From: Alligator mississippiensis
Taxonomy: Eukaryota; Chordata; Crocodylia; Alligatoridae
Reading direction: 5' to 3'
Assembly: GCF_030867095.1 (NCBI RefSeq)
Contig: NC_081831.1
Span: 40,175,319 to 40,239,318, forward strand
Length of the DNA: 64,000 nucleotides
Part shown: positions 32,329-45,260 of the stretch, piece after piece
Layout of the letters: each line of letters opens with the position of its first letter
Position numbering within the stretch: the stretch's first letter is position 1
Notes under the pieces: model-generated
Told to the model about the DNA's origin: nothing
Databases searched by the model: none
Seen by the model: the letters and a program-made list of their open reading frames with translations, nothing else
Translations under genes and position numbers: made by a program

Positions 32329-35300
32329 ATGGCGCAGCCCGCGCCCGGCGGCGGTGCGGGGCAGCCGGGCGGCCTCGCCGCCCTGGCCCTGGACGCCTCC
32401 CTGGACCAGTACGTGCAGATCCGCATCTTCAAGATCATCGTGATCGGCGACTCCAACGTGGGCAAGACTTGCCTGACCTTCCGCTTCTGCGGCGGCACCT
32501 TCCCCGACAAGACCGAAGCCACCATCGGCGTGGACTTCCGCGAGAAGACTGTGGAGATCGAGGGCGAGAAGATCAAGGTGAGCGGCGCGGGGCGGCCGGG
32601 CTGGGAAGGACGCGGCGGGCAGCCGGGGGCGGGGCAGCCACGGCCGAGGGCGTCGAGGATGGAGGCTGGGGGCGGCCCCAGGGCATCCCCGCGGGTGCGG
32701 GGCAGATCCGCAGAGGCTCTGGAAGGTTTGGAAGGGTGGGGGTGGAGAGCTCTGCGGGCAGTCAGGGTCTCTTGGCCTGGGCCCTGGGGGCCGAGGGCAT
32801 CCCCACAGCAGCACGGGGCAGTGGTGGGCTAGTGGAGTAGCACCAGGGCAGGCATGGGGTGCTGGGAAGCGCTGAGGCTTGGAGGGGCAAAGTACTGTGG
32901 CTTTGAGAGGGTCTGGATGAAGCAGCATTGGGGACCAGAAGGGGTGAGGGCTGTTGGGATGGGAAAGGAGGGAAGTATGGGGGCATGGGAAGGATCATGG
33001 AGATGAAGGCCCCAGAGAATGATAGGGTGATGTGGTGCAAGGGCTCTGTTGGAGAAGGGAGTGAGAGAGGCCAACTGTGCTTTTGGAAGAGTGCAAGGCT
33101 TTGGGGGCAAGACTGGTACAGCAGGTATGCAGACATTTGCATAGTACAGTGGGAAGCTATGTGGGCATGGGGGTGGTGGGCAGATACAAGGACTGTGGGA
33201 ATGGCAGGCCACTGAGGGCATTGGGCCATGGTTTATGAGAGTATTGTGGGGAGTGACTGCCATGAGCAGGGACTCTGGGGGTGTGAGGTGGTTCAAGATC
33301 TTTGTGGAGGAGGGGGTTGATTTGACAAAAATGTTCTTGAAAGATAAACTGTGCCCAGATTGAGCAATCAGTGCCAGGCAGCTGCCTGGAGGCAGGGAAG
33401 ATCTGTTTCAGGTCCAGAACCCAGGGCACCTGTTGCTCTGCCCTTGCAAGTGGTGGGGCTGAGGCTTTACACAGCTGTAACCTAAGCCCAGTAAGATGGA
33501 TGCAGAGCAGTGGCTTGTGACTTTTGACTTCTTGCTATGACTGTCAACAGTGGTAAGTGATCCAGTGCAGGGTTGGTTGCAAATATATGTACATGTGACT
33601 GGCAACCCGTGGAATGCTCCTGCTTTTGCCAGTTTATAATGACTAGATTAATTTGACAGTGTAGCTTGTGGTCTTGTGCTGCTTCTTTGCAGCTGTTCAG
33701 AAATCTGCAACAAAAACTTTCTTAATCCAGGTGGTGGAAAACTTCAGTATGGTCAGTTGTTTCCTTTTGCTGTCAGTGCTAGAACTTCTTGGTACGAGGT
33801 GATGACGTACAATATGGCAACTGCAGATGTTCCCAGATCGAAGAGCTGAAGACCCCCAGAGGCAAAAGATCCAATTACTGTTTTTTGAGCCTTTAGGTTC
33901 CACTTGCATGATCTTACGTTCTTTTCCACACCCAGAAGGCCTAGATTCTTTTTTTTTTTTCCCCCCCCATGAGAAAATGAGATTCCCTGTAACTTGTGAG
34001 AGTCAGAGTGGGGCTTCAAGAAAACTATCATGCATGTATTGTGGGACTCATGTTAAAATGGCAGCCTTGTTGCCGACATTGCAAACCCTGAGGCTCTGCC
34101 CAAATTCCATGGGTCTTCTGCCAGATTGTACCAAAATGACTGAAGGTTTTCCTGTCTTCCTGCTTCCCTTGGTACTAAGTCAATGATTAGCCAATGCAAA
34201 CATCAGGATTGGATTGTTGGTGTCAGGCCCTCTTGCCTGGCATCCAGATTAACCAGCATAGTGTATGGATGGGCCCCAAGTCACGTTAGCATTTTGCAGG
34301 ATCTCAGATTCACTTGTCTTTTGTTTAGAAAAACAGGGGAGGGGGAGTAGCAAGAGTTCTCTGCTCATGTTTTCAAGGAATCTTTGTAATGTGACCAGAG
34401 TGCAATAGATGCAGGGATGCTTGCTTGACTCTGTAGAGGGAACCTGATGTGGCAGTTGGGAGTGGACTCCCCTTGCCCCTGTTCTCTTTAGTATTCACTG
34501 TAAAGACTAGCATTGATTTGACAGTAGGCCACTGCATTTGCACCCCCCACCCCAAGTTGGCACCTGGGGCAGTTGCTCCATTCATCCTGCCCTAGCTATG
34601 CCATTGCTAGGTACTGTTGCACTTGAAGCTGGGTCCTTGCCTTGTTGGTGCATGGGATAGATGGGAGACTAGAGCCCAGTACTTCCAGCCTGGTCCCAAA
34701 GCCATCTGGATCATGCTGCTCTCAACACAACCCTGTGGTTATGCCCATGGCTAAAAAGCTGGATGCTGGGCTTAGTCCTTTTGCAGCAAGTTGCCTGTAG
34801 ATGCTCTAGGAGACCCTGGTCAATGAGGTAGGAGTAACTGTATAATCAATCTACAGAGCTGTTGCACTCTGACTTTCTACCAGCTCTTTTGCTCTGAATT
34901 TTGCCAGTGTGTGAGACTTAATGCAGTTTCAGGGTAGCATTACCCTTGCTGTGTGATGGACAGTGGCCCTGTCAGTGTGGGAAGCATCAAAGCTTCACGT
35001 TGCTGTACCAGACTGGGCTAAAGTCGAAGTTGAGCCTTGCTCAAACAAAGGTTTTAAAGAGAACTGGCAGGCAAAAACATCCTGTGACCAATTTTGAGGC
35101 TATTTAAAATCTCTTCTTATCCTCATGCAGAACAAAAATGACCTTTGGACATATCCTGGGAAACAAATTAATGCCCCTCCTCCCTGAAGAATAGCCAGTA
35201 ACCCTATGGTTGGGGCACTTGCCTGGGATGTGAGAAACCTGGGTTCTGGTTGACTGGTCTCTTCTGTTGACTCTGAGGAGGGACTTGAACATGTGAGTGT

Positions 35301-35620
35301 CCTAACTTGTAGGCTAGGTTTGGCTTTGGTCATGTTCCTCGCTCTCTTGTTTTGACTACAAATATAGTCCCTGTCTGTCTCCCTCTCTGCTGCCCCCCCT
35401 CCCCCCCCCCCCCCCCGACTTATCAACATGGCCCCATGCTCCCCGTCTGCTGATGCAGCTGGAACCCACGTGGTGCATGAGTAGGGCACGGGCAGGAAGT
35501 GAGTGAAATAGCTGGGGGTGTGGTGGGGCTGGGGTGGACTGCTCTGACCTACTGAGGGCTCCCCCTGGGTCCTACTACCCTATGTTCCTTAAGCTTTGAC
35601 AGGCAGCCAGGAGCAAATAC

Positions 35621-35668
<48 letters not shown>

Positions 35669-37184
35669 ACTTAATATTTATTTTGCCTGCCCCTGAGGTA
35701 TTATCTGCAGGGGTCAGGAAGGAGTTTTAATATTGCTTTCTGGGGTCTTAATGCACCATTGAACAACTAACTAGTTGCACCATAAGGGGCTTCTTGTTTT
35801 TTGCCTCTCATTAAATGGGATGCTGGAATAGATGGACCCAGTGGCCTGATCTGATGTGGAAATGCATCCAAAGTTCCAGCTGGTCTGTGCCCATCAATGC
35901 TGTGGTAAAAATAGTAGCAGAAGGTATTGGGGAAAGGAGACGTTCTAGCTTAGTATTTTCCAAGAGCTGCAGGAAGGATTCACACCAGAGGCATTTGAAT
36001 CCCAGACAAGCACTTTATCTGGACCAAGTCATTAAGCTGGGGGCTGAGATGTTTCCAGCCAAGCACATGAGGACTGGGTTAAGTCAAATGCCACCCAGGG
36101 AAAGACTTTTATTTAAATACTAGTGGAAGTACCCATTCTTCACCCAGGTTATTTTTCCTCTCTCTGTTTTTTCATTACTTTGTCACTCTTGTACCTGCAT
36201 GCATCTTAGACAATTTTCTGCGAGATGTTCCACCTTTTCAACATTAGTTTCTCTAGCTCTTGAGGCAGTAGTTCTTATGCAATTACTAGCAAGATGCTGC
36301 ACTGTTTCCTCATTAGTTTCTGCAGTTCTTGAGACAGTATTTCTTGCATGAGTAGCAGCAAGACAGTCTGCTCTTTCTTTACTTTTGGCTGGTCTTGAAG
36401 CAGCATTCCTTCTACAGTTATGCGCAAGATGTAGTACCTTCCCTTCATAACTTTCTTGCAGTCTTATATTTCACGTCCTTTTTGCAGCTGAAGTGTCACT
36501 AGGAGTTGAAGTCCTTTGCCTTGGCATTTTCTGCATTATCCTTTATGTAGAGCAAATTGATTAACGGGGGGGGGGGGGGGGGCGGAGGAGGAAAAGAAAC
36601 CATGAACCAGTGGCCAGATGGCTAGGGTTGTCAAAGGATGGAAGCGGGCCCCCCCGCTCCCTCTGGGCCAGGGCCAGCATAGCCACTGGTAACCCCCCAT
36701 CCCCTTCCTGCTCCCCTCCCTGTCGGCTGTTGTTGGGAGGAGGGAGAGGGCCCTGGCTCCAATAAGCAGACCTGGAGGGGCAAGGTCAGCACCACTGGCC
36801 TTGCCTCCCTGCTCCGTCCCCTCCATTATGGCGGTGCTTTGGTCCCTGCCGTCCCCCTCTGCCTCCAAAGAACAGCAGTGGGTGGCGAGGCCAGCTCCCC
36901 TCCCCTTTGGCCCTTCAGTCCCCACTGTCATGGCAGCACTCCACTGTCTGTTGCTGTCTGTGTAGAGCATTCTGATTGGCTGCTGAGACAGCCAATAAGA
37001 GTGCGAATAAAGTGTTACAGACAAAGGCTTTTATAATTTTAGATGTATAGATGATAGAGGCAGTTGGATCTGCTGAGATGAACAAGGCTCCACATGAGTA
37101 GTTATACTTCACTATTGTTGAAATAAGGTTAATCTATTAAGAATGACAAACTAGAAATAAACACTGGTGCTTCTGACCCCAGCT

Positions 37185-37215
<31 letters not shown>

Positions 37216-37803
37216 AACTGATTCCCTCCAATGTCCCAAGCCATAATTAAGGGGGGGGGGGGGGTGTATATAGACAGAAGAGTGGGAACAAACCATTCTC
37301 CTGCCCCTCCCATTTTTGCTACTTCATGAACACCATACTTTGTGTTCTAGGTGCAGGTCTGGGACACAGCTGGTCAGGAGCGGTTCCGGAAGAGCATGGT
37401 TGAGCACTACTATCGCAATGTGCATGCTGTTGTCTTTGTCTATGATGTGACTAAAATGACTTCCTTCACCAACCTCAAGACATGGATTGAAGAGTGCAAT
37501 GGGCATGCTGTGCCCCCTCTCGTCCCCAAGGTGCTTGTTGGGAACAAATGTGACTTAAGAGAACAAATTCAGGTGCCGTCCAATGTGGCCCTGAAATTTG
37601 CTGATGCCCACAACATGCTTTTGTTTGAAACCTCAGCCAAGGACCCTAAAGAGAGTCAAAATGTGGAGTCAATTTTCATGTGCCTGGCTTGCCGATTGAA
37701 GGCTCAAAAGTCCCTGCTTTATCGAGATATGGAGAGGCAACAGGGAAGGGTGCAGAAACTGGAGCTCAGACAAGATAACAGCAAAAATTCTTGTCCTTGC
37801 TGA
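32329..37803 (+). CDS. RAB33A: Small GTPase Rab33A, two exons
   Basis: Rab33A is a Rab-family GTPase of Golgi and post-Golgi vesicle transport, best known in neurons and immune cells. Coding exons are 32329-32577 and 37351-37803, with a 4,773 bp phase-0 intron (GTGAGC donor, TTCTAG acceptor). The product is 233 residues (human 237). GTPase motifs are all intact: P-loop GDSNVGKT at 40-47, switch I ATIGVDF around 64-70, DTAGQE at 88-93, NKCD at 148-151 and ETSAK at 176-180. The C-terminus NSCPC gives the CXC double-geranylgeranylation signal. The body is nearly identical to remembered human RAB33A ([18 protein letters not shown] onward), and the only divergent parts are the Gly/Ala-rich first 20 residues and the tail before CPC. 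This pattern separates it from RAB33B. The start MAQP matches the human start. Confidence 0.96.
35175..35400 (+). mobile_element. tRNA-derived SINE remnant
   Basis: GGTTGGGGCACTTGCCTGGG resembles a Pol III A box, and GAAACCTGGGTTCTGG the B-box region about 35 nt later. A C-rich tract follows. Diverged; family not identified. Confidence 0.45.
35690..35860 (+). mobile_element. CR1/L3-like 3' tail
   Basis: GGGGTCAGGAAGGAGTTTT and TGGAATAGATGGACCCAGTG are characteristic of amniote L3/CR1 3' ends. It follows the long A tract. Confidence 0.45.
36622..37043 (-). mobile_element. Helitron-like element, copy 3
   Basis: On the minus strand it starts TCTAAAATTATAAAAGCC after an A and ends near TTGACAACCCTAG. 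The 5' hairpin is GCACTCTTATTGGCTG paired with CAGCCAATCAGAATGC, at the same place as in copy 1. The interior is GC-rich with no coding content. Confidence 0.45.
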
Positions 37804-37896
37804 ACAAAGGCCGTAAATTCTAGATGGATATTATGGGAGGAAGGGTTTTGTGCCTGTGTAAAACTAATATTTGCTTGTTTCAACATAAATATTAAC

Positions 37897-37902
37897 AATA
37901 AA
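37897..37902 (+). terminator. RAB33A: RAB33A poly(A) signal
   Basis: AATAAA about 95 nt after the stop codon, followed by a TG-rich segment (37905-37930). This gives a short 3' UTR of roughly 110-120 nt. Confidence 0.7.
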
Positions 37903-37929
37903 ATTTGTAACAATGACTCCTGTTTTGGG

Positions 37930-39400
37930 ACTTGTTTGCCCATAAGTTGGGAATTCAAAGAAACTACATGCTTGTAGAAGTGGGTTCTGGCCTGGGATTA
38001 GGACTATCAGTATAGTGTCAGCCAGCTGCTCCTCTGACCATGTAAGACATAAATTTTACATAGTTCAAAGGGTGCATTCCTGTCATGTCATGGGATTCGG
38101 TCTCTGAGAGCTGTAGTAGAGGCAGCCACCCTGCTATCCTAAAATGGGCCCTTCTGCCTCAGCTGAGGGCTCCCTTTTCTCCTGGATGAGTTAATTTTGT
38201 GTTCAGTGCCCAGAGAGGAGATATCTGCTGTAGTTCTTTCTAATCAACATTCCCTCTGTATTTTGAAACTGTAGGATTCCTCTTCACTTCCTGTCCTACA
38301 TTGTTCTGTACCATTGCTGATAAACAGCTGCCACATTCCAAGCTAGAGGTGGTTACCCTGCAATGGTAGAGTGAGATATTCTTGTCTCTAAAGATAGTGG
38401 GGAACTTGTGAGACCTGAAGAGTTACATTTTTATAAAGTTAACTAAAAACTTCCTCCTCTACTTTCCTACAAAAGGACAACTGTTTTGGGCTAACAGAAG
38501 CCTAAGTCCCCAAGCCCTGTTTTGCCCAGCCAACTTTAGGATCAGTCTGAAAAAAATAAACAAATCTTTTGAGGAGTACAGCTAATGCTGTTAAAAACAG
38601 TTGGAAGAGTACTTGGGGGAATTCAAGCAACAAGCACACCAAGCAATCTGCGTAATCTCAATCTAAGGCTGCCAGTATGAGACATGAACTAGGTTTATGC
38701 CACTTCTTCTATGGGTCCTCAGCTGGTATGGTTCATAATACTGAAATGCAGCTCATCCAGCAAGGTTAGATCATTCGTTATTTTTAGCAAGGTAGCTGAG
38801 GAATAAAATGCTGGCCTTAAAATCTGGCTGTTTTGTGAGTCTGACATCACTGCTGCTGATGTCAGTTATATTTGTTATCTAAGCACATCAGCCTATGTGT
38901 CACCATCATCCTCTTCTACAGTCCTGCTCAGCGTATATGTGAAGCTCACAGCTAGTGTGGAGATTTTTTTTTTTTTAAAGCAACCCAAATCCTTTTAGAA
39001 TGATGGGGGAAGTAGGTATCCCAGTCCTAATCCACTACAGAACGTTGGGAGATAACATCTCAAAGCAGCCCATTATGTGCTTATAGTGCTGTTCTGTAGA
39101 AAAGCAGCTGCATGGTGGGCATTACCTGGCTGCACAACATGATCATATCTTGCTATGAATTGATTCCTTGCCCTAAAGAGGGTTATAGTCAGAGCTGAGG
39201 CAGCTGTGTGCAGGCTGCTCTGATCATCATTTCTCAGCAGGATTCAGAAGGCAGGGGAGAAGGGGGAGGAAAAGAAGTAAAAGAGGGGAGCATCTGTCTG
39301 ATTAACCCATCAGGGGAAACTCCTAGCAGAGGAGCTGCTAGTGAAAACTAGCTGGGAATTAGGGGCTGAGATGCTGTTGCTGACGGGCTGACCGTTGGGT
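37930..39400. other. RAB33A to Tx1-LINE intergenic stretch
   Basis: Single-copy-looking sequence. No exons of ZNF280C, SLC25A14 or GPR119, which lie here in human, were recognised. Confidence 0.4.
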
Positions 39401-41753
39401 TCTACTGGGCTTTCTAGGACATCGTTGCCACAGTCTGGGCTGAATCGGAGGGAAGTGGCGAGCTCCTGCCATGCCGGAGGCCTGTGCTGATCCTTCTGTC
39501 AAAGAAGGGGGATCCCCCTTCTCTGAGGAACTGGTGTCCTGTGTCCCTCTTCTGCATGGACTACAAGGTGGCAGCAAAGACCATCTCGCTGCTCCTGTGG
39601 TCCGTGCTGACAGACATGATCCATCCCGACCAGATATACATGGTACCCGGATGTTCCATCTTCGACAACCTGTACCTGGTTTGGGATCTCCTGGAGCTAG
39701 CGTGCCTGGAGGGCCTGTCCTTTGCTCTCCTATCCCTGGACCAGGAGAAAGCATTTGACAGAGTGGATCACAGGTACCTCACAGGCACGCTGCAGGCCTT
39801 GGGCTTCAGGCCCCGCTTTGTGCAGGCTCTCCAGGTGCTGTACACCTCTGGAGAGTGTCTGGTCAAGCTCAACTAGACCCTGAAGGAGCCCATCCCATTC
39901 AGGAGAGGGGTGCATCAAGGCTGTCCCCTGTCAGGCTAGCTGTACACCTTAGCCCTGGAGCCCTTCCTCTTTCTCCTGCGGAAGCAGGTGCTGGGGTTGA
40001 TGCTTTGGGAACCAGCTGGTCCTGTGTCAGCGCATGCTGGTGATGAGTCCTGGACCATGAGTACAAGTGACCTGGCACAGGTGGAGGCCTGCTAGGTATT
40101 GTACTCAACGGCCTCTACTGCCCAGGTCAACTGGGTCAAGAGCTTTGGCCTGATGGTGGGTGATGGGTGGCAGGTGGACTCACTCCCACCTGAGCTCCGC
40201 AGGATTGGCTGGAGCACAGGCTTGCTACTCTATTTGAGGGTCTACCTGTCCCCCACAGACCCCTCCCTGCCGGAGAACTGGCACCAGCTGGAGACAAGGG
40301 TGGTGGAGCAGCTCTGGGAATGGGCAAGGCACCTGAGATGTCTCTCCTTGTGTGGGAGAGTGCTGGTGCTGAACCAGCTGGTCCTGTCAATGCTCTGGCA
40401 CTGCTTACACACCCTGCCTGTGCCTGCTGAGGTCCTGGTGGGACTCCAGAGATGGGTGCTTGAGTTCTTCTGGCTGGGACGGAACTGGGTCACTGCAGAG
40501 GTCCTGGCCAGGGCCTGGAGTTCCATCTTCAGGCCTGGCAGTGATTGCTGTACAGTGTTGGTAGCCATGTGGCATGGGGCCACCTGGGGCGTGCTTTTCT
40601 CTGCCACTTCCAGGGGCTCTGTTAAGACTGGCAGCTCCTCAGTGAGCAGGGCTTCTCCCTGCAGAACCTGCGAGGACTACCAGATTTCTACCATGACCTC
40701 CAGGCCTGGAGGCTGGTCTCCGCCTCCAGGTCCCCCGCAAGTCACCTAGGGTGCCAACCTGCTTGTTGGGGCTTCCAGAGGAGGGGCTCAGCTGGAGGTG
40801 CCAACAGCAGAGGTGCCCTAGTTGTGACGGAGGTTGATCCTGGTTGGTGTCACCCATATTGGAGACCTCCTGGACTAAAATAGGTGGGAGTGGGTGGACC
40901 CTGCTGTGCTGGCCCAGGGCATGGATCTACCCACAACATGTACAACCTGCCATCTGGTCCAGGTGAAATCTGCCCTACCTCCTGATACCCTTGCCTTTGT
41001 CAATCAGGTCCCAAGTGGCTCCCCACTCCACCACCTGAGCTGGAGGACACCAAATTGGTCCGCTTTTCCACTGTCCACCTCTATACTCTTGGGCACCACA
41101 CTGTCCATCATGCTGCCCTCACACCAAGTGGTGGGACCTGCTCGGCGAGGGCGTGGCTGGGGTGTCTGTACTCCACCCTCATCCCACGAGCCACCGAGGA
41201 CCCCAGCTGGCAGCTCCTCCATGGAGCTGTTGCCACAGGCGTGTATGTAGTGAGCTTCACAGACACCCATCTCCTGCCTCTTCTGCAGGCAGAGGGAGAC
41301 CCTGGTGCACATGACCCTTGAATGCGCAAGGCTGCAGCCCCTCCACCTCCAGAACCTCCTCTTGAGGTTCTGGTTAAATTTCACCCCCCACCTTTTTGTT
41401 TTTGGTCACTCCATCTGTGGCCTCACCAAGTCCTGGGATCTCCTGGGCAACCTCCTCCTGACCCTGGCCAAGTGGGCCCTGTTTTTGACCAGGAAGGAAG
41501 CTCTGGCTGGCAAGGTGCCTGGAGATTGCAGGGCTGCTTTTCTGTCACTTGTCTGTGCATGTTTCCAGGCAGAGCACCAGTGGGCAGCGTCCAGCGGCTC
41601 CTTGGATGCCTTTGAAGACCAGTGAGCGTGGCCTGGGGGGCTCTGCTCAGTGTTCTCCTCCGGAGAACTTTTCACATTTTAAACCTATGACCCCCCCACG
41701 TCACTCCTACCCTTTTCTTCCTTGGTTGTCCCACCAAAAAAAAAAAAAAAAAA
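39400..41753 (+). mobile_element. Tx1-clade LINE remnant (L1 superfamily)
   Basis: The translation contains LILLSKKGDPPSLRNWCPVS, MVPGCSIFDNLYLVWDLLEL and FALLSLDQEKAFDRVDH, the fingers and palm of a Tx1-type reverse transcriptase. RGVHQGCPLS, LVLNQLVLSMLWHCLHTLP, a C-terminal zinc-knuckle region with LVHMTLECARLQPL, and WAASSGSLDAFEDQ before a stop at about 41623 follow. A tail of 18 A (41736-41753) marks the 3' end. Several frame changes and at least one deletion (the ADD-box region near 40040) make it dead. The 5' end near 39400 is truncated. Confidence 0.85.
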
Positions 41754-41754
41754 T

Positions 41755-42880
41755 CAGTTGCATCTTTCAAACTTAGCCCCCACTACTGTGTGGGGCCAAT
41801 TAGTTAACTAGATGGGCCCTAAGGCCCATGATCTCTGGAAGATACAAATAGACGGGAGCATCTGAGACCCAGCCAGTTGGTATCTGGGGACACTAGCCCC
41901 TTGTGCCACCTGGACTGATGAAGCAGCCCTAACCTAGAGTGGCCCCTGCACTCTCTCTACCCACTGCAGCAGTCAGGCAATGGGGACTGAGACCTGCTGC
42001 CACTTGTGACAGCATTCTGCCCCATGGCTGCATGCCTGCCAGACCAAGAGGGGGACTGCATGGCCACCTGGTCTGTGGTATGGGCACCGCAGCAGAGCCT
42101 CCTGCGCTTCTGGGCCAGCTGCCAGTGGGCTGTCTGAGCAGTGCCACCTGCAGGCCAACTGTGATCATGTCTTCTGGTGTTCCTGCTCTATCACCTGGGC
42201 AGCTATCACCCAGATGTACTCCTTGCAGTGGCCCACTTTGAACTGTCAAAGCATGCACTCCTGGCTCCAAATGACCAGGTCACCCACCTCGTCTGCCCTC
42301 CAGCTGTGTCCCTGGTGCTGACCCTGGGCAGGCTCCTCTGCCTGGGTCTCGCCACTTGTCTTACCTGCAGAAATCCTGTTCCCAGTTTAAAAATGGCAAA
42401 TTCTCTGATTAAACCCCCCCAAATTCTCTCATTAAAATACCCAAATTCTGTGTTCTTCACAACTGAAATGAAATGCTAATATGTATAGAGAGATTAGTTG
42501 AGCAATATTTTATTGATATATTTACAATTATAAAGCAATTTGGAAGCCTACCAGTGCCGCTATCATTATAATTGAAATTCTAAATATCTATAAACTTTGG
42601 CATTTGCTTTTGGGTTTTTTTAATGTAGAAAAATCAGAGCTGCCTCTGCCCCCTGCATTCACCAAGATGTGGGGCACTGAGCAGCACTGATATGCCAGTG
42701 CCCTGACCCTGCCCTTGCCCCTCGCTCTTAATCCACAGCCCCCTACCCCACAGTCCCATCACTTCCTTGATCTGCAGTCCCTGCTTGCCCCCACTAGCTT
42801 CCCCATGCCATTCCTGGGAATCCCTCAACTGGGGCTCGGGGACTGGGCTAGTCAAGGCCCTTCCCTTCCAGGCTGGCCTC
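41755..42880. other. Intergenic stretch, nothing recognised
   Basis: No exon was seen. An open frame at 41939-42241 lacks recognisable motifs. Confidence 0.3.
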
Positions 42881-43039
42881 CCCCTGCACAGGGTGATCTA
42901 GGAGGGCAGGGGGGTGCTAAGCCTAGCTCTGGTGGCCTCTCCTACCCAGAGTGCTCCCTCACCCCTGACCCCCATATATATCTCTCTCATATACACCCAT
43001 GCTGCCACCTCCACCCCTTCCCCCACAGCCCATCACACC

Positions 43040-43850
43040 TCCTAAGTAGTTACTGGGGCCACATGTCCTATCACTGGTGTGGGCACGAGGCAAGGCTGCA
43101 GTGTGGTAGTTGCCCCTGCAGCCATGGCTCCTGCCAGTGGATTCTGTCCCATCCTCTGTGGCCGGCTGGGTGTACAGGGTGTGAGATTTGTTGGGGGGGG
43201 GGGGGGGAAGGGGTTGTGGATGGATATGGGGCTTGTGTAGGAGTTTGGGGTATGTGGGTGAGGAGTTTGTGGGGAGACTTTGTGGGGGTGGGAGGCACTG
43301 CTTGGGAGGGGTGAGTCCCCTGCCCACTTACTGCAGGGTGCACAGTCCCAACCTGCAGCAGCCATCGGGCACTCAGGCCCAGCCCAGTGCTGTGCACCTT
43401 TGGGCAGCACCAGGCTGCTCTGGCTGTCACCTGGGGTCCTGGCACTGCATGCAGGGGCCGTACATTGTGCTGGGCTGGGCCGGGCCCTGCCTCCAAGTAC
43501 CCCGTGCCCTGTCAGGCTGGGTTGGCTCCATGGAGACGGGACCTGGCCCAGCCCCTGTATGCAGTGCTGGGACCCCAGGTGAAAGACAGAGTGGCTTGAT
43601 GCTGCCCGAAGGCACGTGCAGCACAGGCAGCGCTGGGTCTGAAGGGGCCAGGGCTGTGCTGCACCCGAGGGCTCTGCTAGCAGCAGGCCCTGAGCACTCA
43701 ATGGCTGTGTGCCCTGTGGGAACAGGCCCACATAGTTACCTCCCCCACCACCAATCTCCCCACACCTTCCCCATCCCACCCCACATCACTACTTACCTAG
43801 GATGGCATCTGGGTCATACTGCAGCCTTGCCCTGCTCCTATTTGCCCCAC
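43040..43850. mobile_element. Large imperfect foldback element
   Basis: GGGCAGCACCAGGCTGCTCT ... CACCTGGGGTCCTGGCACTG (about 43402-43448) pairs in reverse with CAGTGCTGGGACCCCAGGTG ... GATGCTGCCC (43562-43608). Outer arms pair GGCAAGGCTGCAGTGTG (about 43090) with CATACTGCAGCCTTGCC (about 43818). The left arm holds a TGTGGGG-rich minisatellite (43190-43290). Class unknown, possibly hAT-derived. Confidence 0.5.
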
Positions 43851-44099
43851 CATGCTGAAGGGAAGGGGGCAGCCATAGAGACACTCTGGCTAGATGTCAG
43901 AGCCTGCTCCTGTTCCCCCCCCCCCTTTTTTTTTTTTTTTTTTTTGATCCCTGGATTCCAGGAATCACATTTAGGGCCTGTGCTGAAAAGATGCAGTATG
44001 GGGAACATTTTTTGATCCCAGCATTCCTCTCGCAGCATCTCACACTGCCTTGAGGCGCCTCAACAGGCACGTATGTGCTCACCTGGACATGACCCTAGA

Positions 44100-44266
44100 C
44101 AGCAGTGGGCAATTATTTCAGGCAGTTTTGGTTTACTGAGTTTTGGCAAGCCATCAAGGGCCACATGACAGGTAGCCGGGGCAGATAAATATTAATTTTC
44201 TACATTTTTTTAGGGTCCCCGCGGGCCGGATAGAATGGTCTGGCGGGCTGCATTTTGCCCACCCCT
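44100..44266 (-). mobile_element. hAT-like element end
   Basis: Ends TGCATTTTGCCCACCCCTG, the inverted form of a CAGGGGTGGGCAAA hAT terminus, preceded by CCCGCGGGCCGGATAGAATG and GGGCCACATGAC. The other end was not identified; the foldback at 43040 may be part of it. Confidence 0.5.
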
Positions 44267-44299
44267 GCCTCAGAGTCTTGTATGAAGCACTGGCTCGGG

Positions 44300-45260
44300 G
44301 TCTGAGAAACAGACTATGGCTTGTCAGTCTCCTCCCAAGAGGCAAGCACGGGCTCAGAAGCACAGCTTCAACCCGCCCTTCCCCTCCCGCTCGCCCCGTG
44401 TCTTTGAGGCCGTGGCGTGTGGCGCTGTCAGCGCAAAACCGAGCCCCTCACGACTCTTCCGCTGCTTCTGCCCTCGGGGCCTGGCGCCCCGCCTCGGCCC
44501 GGCCGGCCGGCGCCGGGCGCTGCGCTCCAGCGCGGCGGCTTCTCTCCGCCCGGCGCAGATGCTGCCCGGTCCGGCGCGGCGGGAACGGCCCCGCCTCGGC
44601 AGTCTCTAACCCCGGCCGCCTGGGCCGCGGCTCAGCCCCGCTGCGGGGTGGCCAGGGCGTGTTTTGCAGCCATCGTCTGGCCACAGCGGCGCCAGCGCCC
44701 GAGACGCGAGACCGTCCCGCGGGGCCGCCCGCGCTGCGCGAGAGCTCGGGCCAGGCAGCCCTCGCGGGAGGGAGCCCAAGGCGTGAGCAGTGCAGCGCAT
44801 GTGCACGCACGTCGGCGCAGACGCAGTGACCAGCAGCAATCGACATGAAGTAAGTAATGGCTGCGGCGGCGGCGCTGGGGTGGTTGCCGGGCGGGGTAGC
44901 GGTAGGGGCCGGGGCCGGGGCCGGGCGCCGCAGGGTTCCGTGGTGAGGGCGGGCGCGGCGGGATGCGGGGCCCTGACATGGAGCCGCTCACCCTGCCGCA
45001 GCGCCCTGACCAAGGTGAAGCTGATCAACGAGCTGAACGAGCGGGAGGCGGCGCTGGGCGTGCGCGAGGCGGTGTCGTGGCATGCGGAATACAAGGACAG
45101 CGCCTGGGTCTTCGTCGGTACGAACGTGCGTGATGCGAGCGGGGGGCCGGGCCGGGCCGGGCGGCCGAGGGCTGCTTCCGGGAAGAGGGGACTGCCCGAG
45201 GTTCCCAGTGCCTGCGGGCCGCTCCCGGTGTCCATCCCCCTCGGGCTCCACCTGGCGCTG
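44300..45260 (+). promoter_or_regulatory. RBMX2: RBMX2 CpG-island promoter, exons 1-2
   Basis: CpG-dense DNA brackets the first two coding exons. Upstream lies the terminal inverted repeat of a hAT-like element (ends at 44266), so the island begins right after transposon DNA. Intron 1 (44850-45001) contains GGCCGG/GGGGCC-type runs. No TATA box was seen. Confidence 0.65.

Larger units (their letters stand above)
32578..37350 (+). other. RAB33A: RAB33A intron 1 content
   Basis: 4.8 kb intron. It holds a tRNA-derived SINE remnant near 35175, a 43-base A tract at 35623-35665, a CR1/L3-like tail at about 35690-35860, a Helitron-like element ending at 37043 and a TC microsatellite at 37184-37211. 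G runs occur at about 36566-36582 and 37250-37264. No extra conserved exon was seen. Confidence 0.6.

Noticed and set aside
31712-32928. Minus-strand frames of 157-312 codons opposite RAB33A exon 1
   Set aside because: Antisense shadows of a CpG island and a conserved exon; no independent support.
35623-35665. 43-base A tract as a retrocopy poly(A) tail
   Set aside because: No processed coding sequence precedes it; it is more likely a simple repeat or SINE/LINE tail.
42715-44015. Several frames of 140-275 codons
   Set aside because: They overlap the foldback element and its minisatellite; translations are low-complexity and mirror-like.
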